From positions 6,280 through 27,835 of the forward strand of contig UZAN01046914.1 in assembly GCA_900618425.1 (NCBI GenBank): a stretch of 21,556 nucleotides of DNA, written 5' to 3'. Position 1 is the stretch's first letter, and every line of letters starts with the position of its first letter. The stretch comes from Echinostoma caproni. Taxonomy: Eukaryota > Platyhelminthes > Trematoda > Plagiorchiida > Echinostomatidae. Below the pieces are notes generated by a model. That model was not told the DNA's origin. It saw only the letters and a list, made by a program, of their open reading frames with translations, and searched no databases. Below are positions 9,778 to 19,339 of this stretch, piece after piece. The position numbers and the translations under genes are program-made.

Positions 9778-11808
9778 TTATCCGGAAGAAGTTAAAAACA
9801 GCAATAACGAACCATGGGTTCTTGCATTTCGAGTGACTTTTACACGGACCATTGAAATGTTGCATATTGCGCCGTGATCAATAAAAAACTCTGACTGTCG
9901 TTTTCTCAGCCGTGTTCTCTCTCCGTATCGTTGTTGGGTGATATTCAAGAGGCGCTCGTGTCGATCATGCATCATGGCAAGACATAACACACACAAATAT
10001 AGTTCCAAATTTTCTTTCAGATTTGCTTTACCCCACTTTGGTGCATTCCTCCCATTCATTGCAAATTCCCTCAGTTAGTATGGAGTGGTAATGACGTCAA
10101 AATAGTTTCCACATATTCCGAAAAAAACACAGGAAACGATCCTGTTTTGGCATACCACACACCATATACTAGCCTAACCCCAAGGAAAATTAGTTAATAA
10201 ACAACAGTTCATCACGTACACTAGTAAAGCCGTTCTCAGTATCAAACGTTCAAAGCAACCTCCGCGTTTCAACCGTCTCACAGTTATTTCTAACACTTCA
10301 GTCTAACATTTCTATTAGGAAAGTCACCAAATGGTTGATTATGATAAACTTCTCCCTTCCTCGGCCTTCATTGGAAGAAATAAAAAAGGTTTCCTGAGAC
10401 GTTGGCCAGTGAGTTTTCCCAAGAGCACTGCATTAAAAATGATTTTCCCCCAAGGATAGTCGTTCTGATGCAGAACGGTTATGGTTGGTAGGTTGGGGAG
10501 AAACTAAAAGTTCTCACAATTAGGGATAGAAATTTACCAGCATTCTGTCAAAAAATTTAAAGATGAAGTAAATTTGCACTTGATTATTACATAAATGTAG
10601 CCAGTCCTGAACTTCCGTCTTGCTCACTGTCTTGTGAATTAAAGCCTGATGTCAAGGCACGTGGTAGGTTTGTTTTGCTCTGCTATTCTTTTCAAATTCA
10701 CTCGAATTCAATCCGCTTGTGTGCTTCCGCTTGCCACACGCTAGTTGCTCATGCCCCGTTGTTCGTGGTGTTTACATCGAGTAGAAAATTAGTTGAACCA
10801 ACTGGAATGTACGCAGTTTTCTAAGTCGGCATGCATGTAGCATGTCCTCGGTGTGTTGCGGCGTATTCATGCTTGAAATATAAGCAACACGTATCGGCCG
10901 TTTGCTGCAATTAAGATAAACGAGAGTTAGGTCCATCCATCGTACTATATGCATTATTAGAATATTTAATTCTCCGTTGTACTGTTAACCACGGGATAAC
11001 CACTTTACCGATGAAATGATCAGAGGCTTTCGGTAAACACTTACACAATCTTACTTAGATTTAGACCTGAGGTTGAAACCGAGAATAAAATACGGTTCCA
11101 ATTCGAGTAGCTTTTTTGTTAGTCTATGAGAGTTTGTGCCTCGTATTTGCGAACACCGTTCCAAACACAACGGCCTAATGGCCAGATCGACCTAGTTACT
11201 TTCTCAGAGGGCGGAAACGGAGAGGTATTATTCGAAACCGGATTAGTATTGTACTGTCGTCATCTCTCATTCTCAGTGACTATTCTCTATTTAGAGTGAT
11301 GATAAGAATCTGTCACTTTTCTAATAGAAGGTTCACAAACGATGTCTTCTAGCTCGTGATCAAATTGTCCAAATTAGTTCCGAAATCTAACCATAACCAT
11401 CGACATTCCTCGGGTCTTTACCGTTAGACTAAATGGAACTGATAAGGAGGCAATTTTTGGAATAAATGAAACTCTGTACATTTTATAAAACAAGCCAGCA
11501 TGATGAGTTTCCGAATTGCAGAATTTGACAGAATTTGACAACTGAAAATATGTATGGGTACATATTTTGTACACTTTCAATTTCTATTCAAACATTTAAC
11601 GCTCATCATGCTCGACATTCGTTTCGGTGATATTATTATTATGTAATAAAACATATAGAAGCCAGTGGATTGCTTAACATCGATCTTTAGCTAATTAACT
11701 ACATTTATTTAGTGGGAGTAGTGCACTTTGTGTTTAGGATGAAGGAAGTGGTCCATCAGAGGACGCGAATAAGCGATAAATGTGGCGATGGATGCTTTAC
11801 CATGTCAA
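9778..11808. other. No identifiable gene
   Basis: A minus-strand frame of 93 codons at 9778-10059 contains a basic stretch (RYGERTRLRKRQ) and is not recognised. Shorter frames at 10772-10954 and 11374-11580 (minus) are featureless. At 11521-11540 the decamer GAATTTGACA is repeated twice head to tail. No RNA gene, LTR or retroelement domain was found. Confidence 0.3.
11521..11540 (+). repeat. Tandem duplication of a 10-mer
   Basis: GAATTTGACA occurs twice without a gap. Confidence 0.8.
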
Positions 11809-12140
11809 CTATTTATGAAAAACTTGGCGGATTGTTGAATTAGACTGCGCTGAAGTTCTGAGGAAATTATCTGGTACTGAAACACGTGTGACCTTTGAGC
11901 GGTTTAAGCCGCTGTCACTGATATCTTCCTGGATATGTGGTTTAAACGATACCACCGATTCTACGATTATGGGCAGATATGCCATCTTCGGGTTCTGCTC
12001 CCATTGCGTCTTTTTGTATTTTGATACTCTATCAGTACTAGTTAGGTCACTTATGGCAACAATCAACACACCAGTTCTGGTGTCTTCAAACCGTCACTCT
12101 TTCCACTGTGCATCATACCAGCAAATGTACGGCAGAAAAG
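11809..12140 (-). pseudogene. Probable C-terminal fragment of a non-LTR retroelement polyprotein
   Basis: The minus strand has an open run of more than 90 codons: FEDTRTGVLIVAISDLTSTD, then RVSKYKKTQWEQNPKMAYLP, IIVESVVSFKPHIQEDI and, at the end, NSTIRQVFHK. The plan 'LI-VAI-D ... KY--L--E ... PI-I ... I-R-VF' matches the region after the RT domain in some LINE-type proteins (usually LIDVAIP-D, KY, V-P-VIGALG, LLGTA-ILRK-L). Similarity is of pattern, not high identity, and the expected GALG has become ESVV. No RT core is seen upstream. It may instead be an unrelated open frame. If the call is right, this is the rump of a 5'-truncated copy. Confidence 0.45.
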
Positions 12141-12978
12141 GTGTCTAATGTTCTTTGATGTCATTCCTCTGCCAATGCAGGAACAGTGGTTATTATACAA
12201 TCCTACTGGGGAGCCTAATGGCAATGCTTTCCTCCCATGAATAAACCACTGAAACTGAAATTTTTCGGTTATTTTTATCCGCGAGTAGCAAATTGTTGCC
12301 CACAGATCGAATTAACTTTTATTTTATGATAGCAAACATTGCCATCGAAGAGGTGATTTGCATTTTGAACCCACAATCACATTTTACACGTAGTGTGTGA
12401 CCTCACTCTCTTTGCAAGTCTATTTATTATGACCACGCAAACAATATGAGGCAATAAAAACACACCAGTAGTAGAGAATTCCATCGCATAACTAGCGGTA
12501 CACAACGCGAATACTAACGCTTGAGTAACTATTTTTCCTCACGCCGCCTTTATTCAAAAAAGCAAAACTGCTCTGTTTCACCAAGACCCATTTATGTGTC
12601 AAACAGGGCACTTTGTTCAGATCAGGTTGGACGATATAGCTGGTAATTAAAGATCGGCAGCGGAACAATAAGGGTTCTTGATTGGGTAACAGAAGGAACG
12701 AAAAATATTGTAGCGCTATAGAGAATATAAAGTTAGACTTTTGATAGACAGAGTCTATTCATAGGAAATACGTTTAATGGGTATCGGAAACGCCCAGATT
12801 TTATTTAGAAGTGACTGAACTGCATAAGGGACCAAGTCTATATTGTGTTGTCCTGATAAAAAAACAAAGGCAGGAATACACTGGGAGATGGGAGAATCAT
12901 TCCGATATACTTTCAAGCACAAACAACGAGAGGATAAAGGTAAATTATCCTAAAAGGTTACTTGCTGTGGCCTCACAC
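12141..12978. other. No identifiable gene
   Basis: AT-rich DNA with no recognised coding region or RNA gene on either strand. The open frame containing the 12979 ATG extends back to about 12811, but that upstream part has no features of its own. Confidence 0.3.
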
Positions 12979-13128
12979 ATGAAGTTTATTATTTTCTGCT
13001 TGCTAGCGGTTGTGAATATTCAACTTTTGGATCAATCTGACATTCCCCTTACCCAATCAAACAGTAATCACTTCAGAAATAGATATACGGCTCGGGGCAA
13101 ACAGTTGCGCCGGAAAAACTGTCTGTGA
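12979..13128 (+). CDS. Candidate small secreted peptide or first coding exon
   Basis: From the ATG at 12979 a 49-residue frame begins MKFIIFCLLAVVNIQLLDQS, which has a basic n-region and a hydrophobic core like a signal peptide. A short polar, basic remainder follows (NHFRNRYTARGKQLRRKNCL) and then TGA. It contains RR next to its C-terminus and two Cys in total. The open frame also continues upstream to 12811, but this inner ATG is where the signal-like segment starts. Good splice-donor-like GT sites occur at the end and downstream (GTGAGA at the stop, AGGTAAAC near 13246, CAGGTATGT near 13303), so a spliced gene is possible. No homolog is recognised. A chance hydrophobic frame in AT-rich DNA is the main alternative. 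Confidence 0.25.
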   Translation: MKFIIFCLLAVVNIQLLDQSDIPLTQSNSNHFRNRYTARGKQLRRKNCL

Positions 13129-13689
13129 GACACATAGATAGAAACCAAAAACGGTCAAACACAAACCACCAGTTGTCCTGAGCGTGATGTTTGTCGACAA
13201 CGTATATTGTTTTCCAACCGAGCAACTCAGGTGGGTTTTATTGGAGGTAAACTATAGAATGGGCGAATCCAGAAGGGAGGAACGGGACCGATCTATTGTG
13301 ACAGGTATGTTAAGGGTGTCCGGAACCACATGCGATTGGTGGAACAGCAGAGGGGTCATTATAAAAAATGGACAAACCAAAATATCCAAAACCGCTTCCG
13401 CTTCTATCATAATGTTAAGGTAACCAAACTACCGCTGCGGAGGACGTGTCTTCGAATCCCACAATCTGTGTTTGACTTTTCCTTTTAATATGTTCCTAGG
13501 CAGCACTTTAAGGGTTGTAGCCCTCCCTTCTCCTGAAAGTTACTGAACATTTTACTTCTTACTTCTTACTTTACCTCAGACTTGCAATATGTGCGTACTG
13601 AATAAAAGAAACAGCCCAATTGGCTATCTGTTGGTAAAATGCTTCTATTCTCTTTCAAGTTTCTGTAGTCAATTCTGAATACCCTGGAT
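13129..13689. other. Weak tRNA/SINE-like segment in otherwise unassigned DNA
   Basis: At 13420-13470 the plus strand carries GTCTTCGAATCCCAC, similar to a pol III B box and T-arm, about 20 bases after an alternating GC-rich stretch. About 100 bases downstream is a short tandem heptamer TTACTTC (13552-13572), a typical kind of SINE 3' end. The T-stem pairs poorly and no clear A box is seen, so this is a hint of a tRNA-derived SINE relic only. The rest is unassigned. Confidence 0.2.
13552..13572 (+). repeat. TTACTTC tandem heptamer
   Basis: Two exact TTACTTC units and a third ending in T. Confidence 0.6.
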
Positions 13690-14130
13690 ACCCTCGGGTT
13701 AGGCAGAGTCGAATGATACCAGGCGCGTCCCCGTGTTGTGGATAGGGGGATACCTTTACAGAAGGTTAGCTGTGAATAATTTGTAGCCTACCGCAACGAA
13801 TAAGCAGTCGCAAAAAACAACGGTGGCACTATCAGGTGTGGTGGGGTTCAGGATGATCACCTGGCTCCTGTTTGAAAACCGCATAACCCCATTGACAGTG
13901 TCGTGACAAAGGTCATTGTAACTGGTCTTTATAAACTAAAGTCAAAGACCCGCTTCGCTTCCGAGGCGAGGGATTACTTCCTACTGACTTGCAGTTCGCA
14001 CTTGGTTATGCCAAGGCTAGAGGCGCGCCCTCAAAATAAAAAACTCAGATTGACGCTGGGGACGTCTCTCATACCAAACTCCCAAGGAACTTCATGATCA
14101 CGATCATGTCTGGAACCGGCTTATTCCTTC
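13690..14130 (+). other. GC-rich block, possible LINE 5' leader
   Basis: This stretch is clearly more GC-rich than its surroundings and contains CGGGTTAGGC (13695-13704) followed 33 bases later by TGTGGAT (13737-13743). The same two blocks in the same order and at similar spacing occur at 19771-19810. Its look, including a 64-codon open frame at 13903-14097, is that of a non-LTR element leader, but no endonuclease or RT follows. No function can be assigned. Confidence 0.3.
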
Positions 14131-15069
14131 CAAGGAGCCAGCTGCAGCAAGAAAAAGAAGTCAATTCTCAGTAGAATAAATAAACTGCAATGTGGTTGGA
14201 ATACGACTGAGTAAAACCAAATGAGCATTAACTCCAACTTTCATGTTCAGAAGATAAACCTTCTAGGAGTATCGATTAGATTTCACTGTACACTCTAATT
14301 TTATATATTCCAATGCCTTATTATGAAATGAAAAACAACTTAGTTCGATTCATAAGAATCTCTGGAGGCTGCTGTAGATTTCTTCATACCTGTGAATACC
14401 TATATGAGCTGGAATTTGTGACCGTTTCTACTGCAATTTGAACAACCTTCCTTGTTGTGATTGCTGTACCATTTCAGTTGCATACATTCAATGATTAGTA
14501 GATTTGATGTCGTCCGTGTCACTTCAGCCGAGTTATCTCGTTACTCACTATCTCCATTTCAAGGTCTATGGTCACTTATTCGGCTATTCGAATGGCAGGT
14601 TGTAGTGACTATGAGTTTGCCCTTTTATCAGTCATTATTCTAAAATGCGTAATAAGAATGTCTTTCCCACAATGACATTTCCCCATTTTGGAATCTGTAT
14701 TGCCAAAGAAATTATATTTGGTTATAGCTTTTATCACTTCTGGAGGTTTAACGAAAAGTGTTGTTAATCGCAACCAAAAATATACTTTTTCACAGATTTC
14801 AAAGAAACTTGTTCTCTCGTGAATAAAATATTTCGCTCTACTTGAGCACGAAACTCTTACAGTACATTTGTACCGAACCAATTTCCTGTAGTTGAATGAC
14901 GCGCAGATACCAAACTCTGAGTTTGATTCGATTTGCAAGCAATTGGCAATTTACACATACTCATATAGTGAGCAATCCGGTTCCAAGAGGTGCAAAGTTA
15001 CACAGTAAAGTTTATGAACTGGTCACCAAAAAGAATGCCGTGAATACTAAGTCGTAGCAGTATCTAAGT
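14131..15069. other. No identifiable gene
   Basis: A minus-strand frame of 109 codons at 14609-14938 includes CHCGKD and a Cys-rich N-terminal half, but I recognise no domain and see no exon context. The rest is AT-rich and unassigned. Confidence 0.3.
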
Positions 15070-15500
15070 GTTACAACTATAAACGATACGACTGGACTTG
15101 CTTGAACTATGAGTCTAATGAGCACGCCATAGGACAGATCACGAGCGGAAACCGTAACGACCCGATAACCGAGAGAGTACAACGCGAATACGCCCGAAAT
15201 GCGGTACCCAGCGGGAGTTCCAAGAGAACCGGAAGAACGTCCCTTGAGAGTAGTATGATCCCGGAACCCAATCAGCGGGAGAAAGGATGGTAGATAGGAA
15301 TTCAGTTGGTTGTATATTTAGGTCGATCCAAAAGGCTATGACTACGAACAACTCAACTGTTTATATACGGTTTCGGGATCGGTCAAGAATTACCTTGGAA
15401 ATTCACTGGAAAATATACAATTCTGAGGAAGAGGAACAATCAGAATAAACCGTGACCGGCGGTATAAAGCGAGGATTTTCGGGCGTTAGAATTCGGAAAT
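15070..15500 (+). other. GC-rich block, possible solo LTR or repeat
   Basis: The block starts near TGTTACAAC (15070) and has a GC-rich first half and a TATATAC element near 15360 that could be a promoter TATA box. It ends in AT-rich DNA. LTRs often start with TG and have this layout. A matching CA end, target duplication or partner copy is not visible in the window, so the call is tentative. A 63-codon frame at 15102-15293 is polar and low in complexity (Arg, Asn and Ser rich) and is not convincing as a gene. Confidence 0.25.
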
Positions 15501-16408
15501 TAAGATTTTTAGATTTTTAATTAGGATACAGGCAAAAGGAAAGGAAATAGTCACTTTTGAATGATAAATCGGCTGTACCTATGTCTTACCAACGGGCTTA
15601 TGAATAACAGTAGACTGAAATTAGCCAAATTGGAGATTGGTTCAGATAAGTGGGTCACAGTAAATAGACCTAGATGATAAAACTGCGGGCTACTAGGTCG
15701 GTGGATCGTTATGATACCAGCTCACCTCCATTACTCCATTAAATTACTTTTTCCGCTTTGCTCTTCCTTTTAATGATGATGCACCTTTACGATATCTTCT
15801 GTACCCATTTGAAATCAAAGTAAGTACCCTCTCTGTACTATTATTTCATGTCTCGACCTTCATTTTTTGACATCATTGTTGTACATATGATCATGCGCAC
15901 TACTACGCTTCGCGGGCTATGCGAAATGAACCGTTATTATTAATATTAATATTAATATTATTATTATACGTTCGATTAAGAATGCATAGGAAATACGGGA
16001 CAGCGCAATGCAAAGAACATCACACACAGCATGTGACATCAGGCAATTCGATACATTAGGAAAGGAATGGTGTCTGAGCTGGTTGCATTGCATGGACGAA
16101 TGAAGTTCATTTACAGCTAGGTAACCCACAAAAGTTGTGATCCCAGATTTTGAGGGGTAAGCGAACTTCTCAGGGTAACAAAGAGAACATGGATTATAGT
16201 GATTCGGAATGAACATCATTATTATCAAGTCGACCGATGTAGAAGTGTAAAGTAAGAGAGTTACACATTATAACATTATAAACACTTTCGGCGTGATTAC
16301 ATATTTTTACATTTGTATACAACGATTCGTAAAACAGGCATTCAATATGAGTGTAAGTCCTTTTACTTTAAGGTCTTCTGTTCACCATGCTGAATTATTT
16401 GATTGAAT
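15501..16408. other. No identifiable gene
   Basis: A minus-strand open frame of 103 codons (15917-16228) has several Cys and a hydrophobic C-terminus made by the AT-rich repeat. I recognise no family. Nothing else is seen. Confidence 0.3.
15934..15967. repeat. TAT/ATT-rich simple repeat
   Basis: TTATTATTAATATTAATATT followed by AATATTATTATTATA: an imperfect trinucleotide and hexanucleotide tract of A and T only. Confidence 0.85.
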
Positions 16409-16420
16409 AAACATCAATTT
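16409..16420 (+). repeat. 12 bp direct repeat, left (target-site duplication)
   Basis: AAACATCAATTT abuts the left arm of the 75 bp inverted repeat exactly. The second exact copy is at 17095-17106. Confidence 0.7.
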
Positions 16421-16495
16421 TATCAAGATCGAAAGAAGACATATGTCGCGAGATGTTAACATTTCGTTTAATCTTCTCAATCGCTGACGTAAAAC
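16421..16495 (+). repeat. Left arm of perfect 75 bp inverted repeat
   Basis: Every base matches the reverse complement of 16993-17067. The match stops abruptly on both sides (16420/17068 and 16496/16992). Confidence 0.95.
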
Positions 16496-16591
16496 AAACA
16501 AGCACATTTATAGCACATTGAATTTGTAAATCGTTGAGAACGGACATGCACAGTTAGACAGGGGCTATTGGAATTAAAAATAAAATATAGG

Positions 16592-17092
16592 TCAACTCCA
16601 CGGCAAGTGAATTGATTGGATCAACAACTTTTGGGCGCACAACACGGGGTTATGTAATCGGATTAGCAACGCCTCGCTTATTGCCAACAGCTTTGCATTG
16701 CAGTTACGTAACAATGGTTTAAAAGAGGAAACGGGGTCAACTATGTGTTTGGCTGTCATGAGGTGTTTTGCAATTGATGACCCCGGGTTACGTGTGATCG
16801 TCTGATTACTGAGCATGGGTTGCGTCATCGATTTCACTAACCATTTTGGAATGTGTTCGGCCATCCGCTGCGATAATTGACGGTTGGTTCTGCCTATGTA
16901 TGCGTCACCGCAACTGCAGGTGAACTGGTATACAGTGTGTGAGACAGAACTGGATTGCCAACCATGCACACGTTTGTCCAAATCGATTCCGCGTTTTACG
17001 TCAGCGATTGAGAAGATTAAACGAAATGTTAACATCTCGCGACATATGTCTTCTTTCGATCTTGATACGATGGATAAAGGGGACCCAGTGTT
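16592..17092 (-). CDS. PLE GIY-YIG endonuclease domain (RT part missing)
   Basis: The frame is open from the 5' end of the element copy (about 17092, TGSPLSIVSRSKEDICRE) to a stop at 16592; the first Met in it is at 17035. The GIY-YIG nuclease region reads VYQFTCSCGDAYIGRTNRQL followed by SQRMAEH. The first motif is degenerate (VYQ, as is common in PLEs), YIG is intact, and the catalytic Arg and the His of the helix are present. A later AISEALLIRLHNPVLCAQK supplies the catalytic Glu and Asn. The Cys pair CSC before YIG fits the Cys/His motif of many PLE endonucleases. The domain nicks target DNA for RNA-primed copying. With the RT domain absent it cannot move by itself. The intact frame indicates a young copy. 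Confidence 0.85.
   Translation of the reverse strand, partial: NTGSPLSIVSRSKEDICREMLTFRLIFSIADVKRGIDLDKRVHGWQSSSVSHTVYQFTCSCGDAYIGRTNRQLSQRMAEHIPKWLVKSMTQPMLSNQTITRNPGSSIAKHLMTAKHIVDPVSSFKPLLRNCNAKLLAISEALLIRLHNPVLCAQKLLIQSIHLPWS
16993..17067 (-). repeat. Right arm of perfect 75 bp inverted repeat
   Basis: Reverse complement of 16421-16495 without mismatch. This arm overlaps the coding frame just upstream of the GIY-YIG domain, so the left arm is an antisense copy of coding sequence. Confidence 0.95.
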
Positions 17093-17094
17093 TC

Positions 17095-17106
17095 AAACAT
17101 CAATTT
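17095..17106 (+). repeat. 12 bp direct repeat, right (target-site duplication)
   Basis: Second exact copy of AAACATCAATTT. Confidence 0.7.
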
Positions 17107-17279
17107 AGGGGAAATATTAAGTGGCTTATCTAAATCCCCAAAATAATCCAAACAATTTGCTTGGGTTCCTCAGTTTTTAATAGACTAGAGTGAATAAAGT
17201 CATGGCAAATATACATAGGTCATACAGATGTTTTCTGTAGTGAAGTTCTTGTATTTTGGGTATCACGTTTAGTAGGTAG
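17107..17279. other. Spacer between PLE and RTE-like LINE
   Basis: AT-rich, possibly the 3' UTR of the RTE-like LINE. No 3' tandem tail is obvious. Confidence 0.3.
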
Positions 17280-18070
17280 AACGGCATTATTTGACGGCAG
17301 GCCCCGAGGGAAGCCAAATCCGAATAGCGTTTCTCTTACACCGTCAGTCACGTCATAGCTTGCCGTTATTGGTTTTCCTACCCGTATGGCGTAATGTCTG
17401 CAAATAACTCACCATGGGGCAGACGTTGTTCAGGTATTCTTAGGATCTTCACCAGCCACCTCAAAGGGTGTAGTCCATTGGTTTAGCTCATAGAAAGACT
17501 GCGTGACCCCAACACGTCGTCTGAACTTGTCATTACGAAATGATAGCAACAGGCGCAGCGATGCTGCACAGTTATTGAAAACCGGTAGACGTTTGTTGTG
17601 ATCTCTTCAGGGAAACCAATTTTCAAAGCCTTACAGAAACGTAGCTCGTATCGTTCTGTAATGAATACGCACTCTCAATGAGAGAGATACATCGTGCTGG
17701 GTCAAAGGTATCGGAGATTGGCAAACGCTTTTTTGTTTTAATTACGCATTGAGAGATGTCCTGTCACATAACGCCAATCGTTTCCCAAATGCGAAGGTAT
17801 ACAACTTCTGTACCACTTATTCACTTAATAAAAGTGCAAACAGGCTCCTGCCAATCTTGCCGCAGCGCACTGCACTTTGAGGACCAAAGCTGATGATACA
17901 CCGAGCAACATGAATTGTGAAGTAGTTTTCGGCGTATTGCCGCGCTTGTATCATGTCGCCGAGTAAAGCAATGTCGGAGGTGAATTCTTAGTCTACAGCT
18001 CTGTCTTCAAGACATTTATCGGTCACAAAGTTGTGAGTTGACATTGATGAAACAGTTGTTTCAGTGACTC
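17280..18070 (-). pseudogene. RTE-like LINE reverse transcriptase, 3' half, decayed
   Basis: Minus-strand remains of a non-LTR RT of the RTE type common in trematodes (SR2/SR3-like). Motif C is visible at 17973-17984 as EFTSDIALLGD, where EFADDIALLGD is expected, so a catalytic Asp is Ser. After a frame change comes SALRQDWQEPVCTF, close to the segment that follows the fingers/palm in this family. Further on are VFNNCAASLRLLLSFRNDKF, RRRVG and PLRWLVKILRIPEQRLPHGE (usual 'LRWLGHVLRMP--R-P'). The tail has many stops. At least three frame changes. The upstream endonuclease and RT fingers are missing, consistent with 5' truncation. Confidence 0.8.
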
Positions 18071-18249
18071 TGTTGGATAGACTGTCATTCGGTTTCAGTA
18101 AAAACTGACAAAAACCTAAAATGTATGTCCACGGCATGTAACAGGTAATAGAACGCTCACGTTCATTTGTGATATAAAAATTTAATTCGCTTGCACAGTG
18201 CTAACAGGTGGAAACAAATATTCGCAAAGATGATCGGTATTCATCGATG

Positions 18250-18278
18250 CATCCATCCATCCATTCATTCATCCATCG
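18250..18278 (+). repeat. CATC/CATT tetranucleotide repeat
   Basis: Seven consecutive units: CATC, CATC, CATC, CATT, CATT, CATC, CATC. Confidence 0.85.
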
Positions 18279-18554
18279 ACCGACCTGCATCAAAGCTGAA
18301 CAACAACGGATAAAACTGTTTGAGAGATCATGTGGGCAACGCGAGTCCTAATTGAACCGTGCTTCATTATCGCTCCTTTTCTTGTTCGATTCCTGAGGGA
18401 AAAGGGTAAATTGAGAAAAAAACAGCGCTCCGCGGCGCATCATAGCACAGCAGAGCACACAGCAACAACAACAAGAATTGCAAAAAAGCGAAATACGCGG
18501 AACACCTGGGTTCATTAGTTCATACACGGACAATTTTGTTTGCCCCAGTTCAGT

Positions 18555-18571
18555 TGCTCGCTCGCTCGCTC
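18555..18571 (+). repeat. GCTC tetranucleotide repeat
   Basis: TGCTCGCTCGCTCGCTC, four GCTC units. Confidence 0.8.
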
Positions 18572-19339
18572 ACACACCGACACACGTTGTTTCGTTCAGT
18601 TTGCACAATGACTACATTTTAGTCTCTCACAAAAGCCCAATAGCGGAATTTTTAATCAGATGTGCCCCACGAGCTACATAAACGTTAGGACACAAGAACA
18701 GCGCTTGGTTGATAGCCTCTGGTCACATTTTGCAGTCTCTGTACAAATTTAGACGTTTTATCTGATTTCAGAACATGGAAAGAAAGAAGACCATACATGA
18801 AAGAGTGAAAAAATAGAACAAATTATTTGGGACCAAAGGAGTACAAGACAGAATCAACTGAAGCTTGAACGAATTTAATCATTTCAGATGGAGGTCTTAT
18901 TGTTTGCGACAGGAGACTGAAATCAGAAGTTGCGACTTACTCCAAATTCAGACTTCGTGCATGGTTGCGTACTGATGGAGCTTATGAAACGTTTAAACAG
19001 CTAAGGATTTTGAAAATTATCAAAGCACATTTTGTTAAACGTTTGATTTTCACACCAGTTTTAGTTTCATTTTCTCACTGCAGTCCGATACCTGAGTAGT
19101 AGAATAGATCCATTTGATGCATGTGAATTTATGCGCGTCATTTGCAGTTTAGTCTCAATAAATCAACCCTTAATGTAAGCACTTTGGAAGCTTTCAAATG
19201 GCTAGTTTCCAGTTATTCTATCATAGATGTAATCCTGAACTCAGACTCCCTATCTTATCTGTATTCATTCAGATTGCTTCCGGATTCCAATTATCTTTTC
19301 TCCCCTTTTCTCCGCTCTAATCTATAAAATCCTAAGTGT

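Larger units (their letters stand above)
16421..17094 (-). mobile_element. Truncated Penelope-like element copy
   Basis: A 674 bp segment is bounded by a 12 bp direct repeat. It encodes the C-terminal GIY-YIG endonuclease of a Penelope-like element on the minus strand and has a perfect 75 bp inverted repeat (16421-16495 and 16993-17067). On the 5' side of the element 27 bp lie outside the inverted repeat; on the 3' side the repeat touches the duplication directly. Penelope-like elements are known for variable target duplications, 5' truncation and terminal repeats in direct or inverted orientation, and for a short extension beyond one repeat. This copy fits that well. The RT domain is absent. 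Confidence 0.75.
18071..19339. other. No identifiable gene; simple repeats
   Basis: Contains the CATC and GCTC simple repeats listed separately and a short CAA run (18460-18475). Open frames up to 67 codons lie at 18330-18681 on the plus strand and overlap these repeats; none has a recognisable domain. Confidence 0.35.

Noticed and set aside
9778..10059. 93-codon minus-strand frame with a basic RLRKRQ stretch
   Set aside because: No recognisable fold or family, no splice context, and the length is within chance expectation for this much sequence.
13420..13470. Possible tRNA gene with TTCGAATCCCAC
   Set aside because: The T-stem has mismatches and there is no acceptable D-arm or acceptor stem; kept only as a weak SINE hint.
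15917..16228. 103-codon Cys-containing minus-strand frame
   Set aside because: Part of its length is made by the ATT repeat and no domain or exon border supports it.
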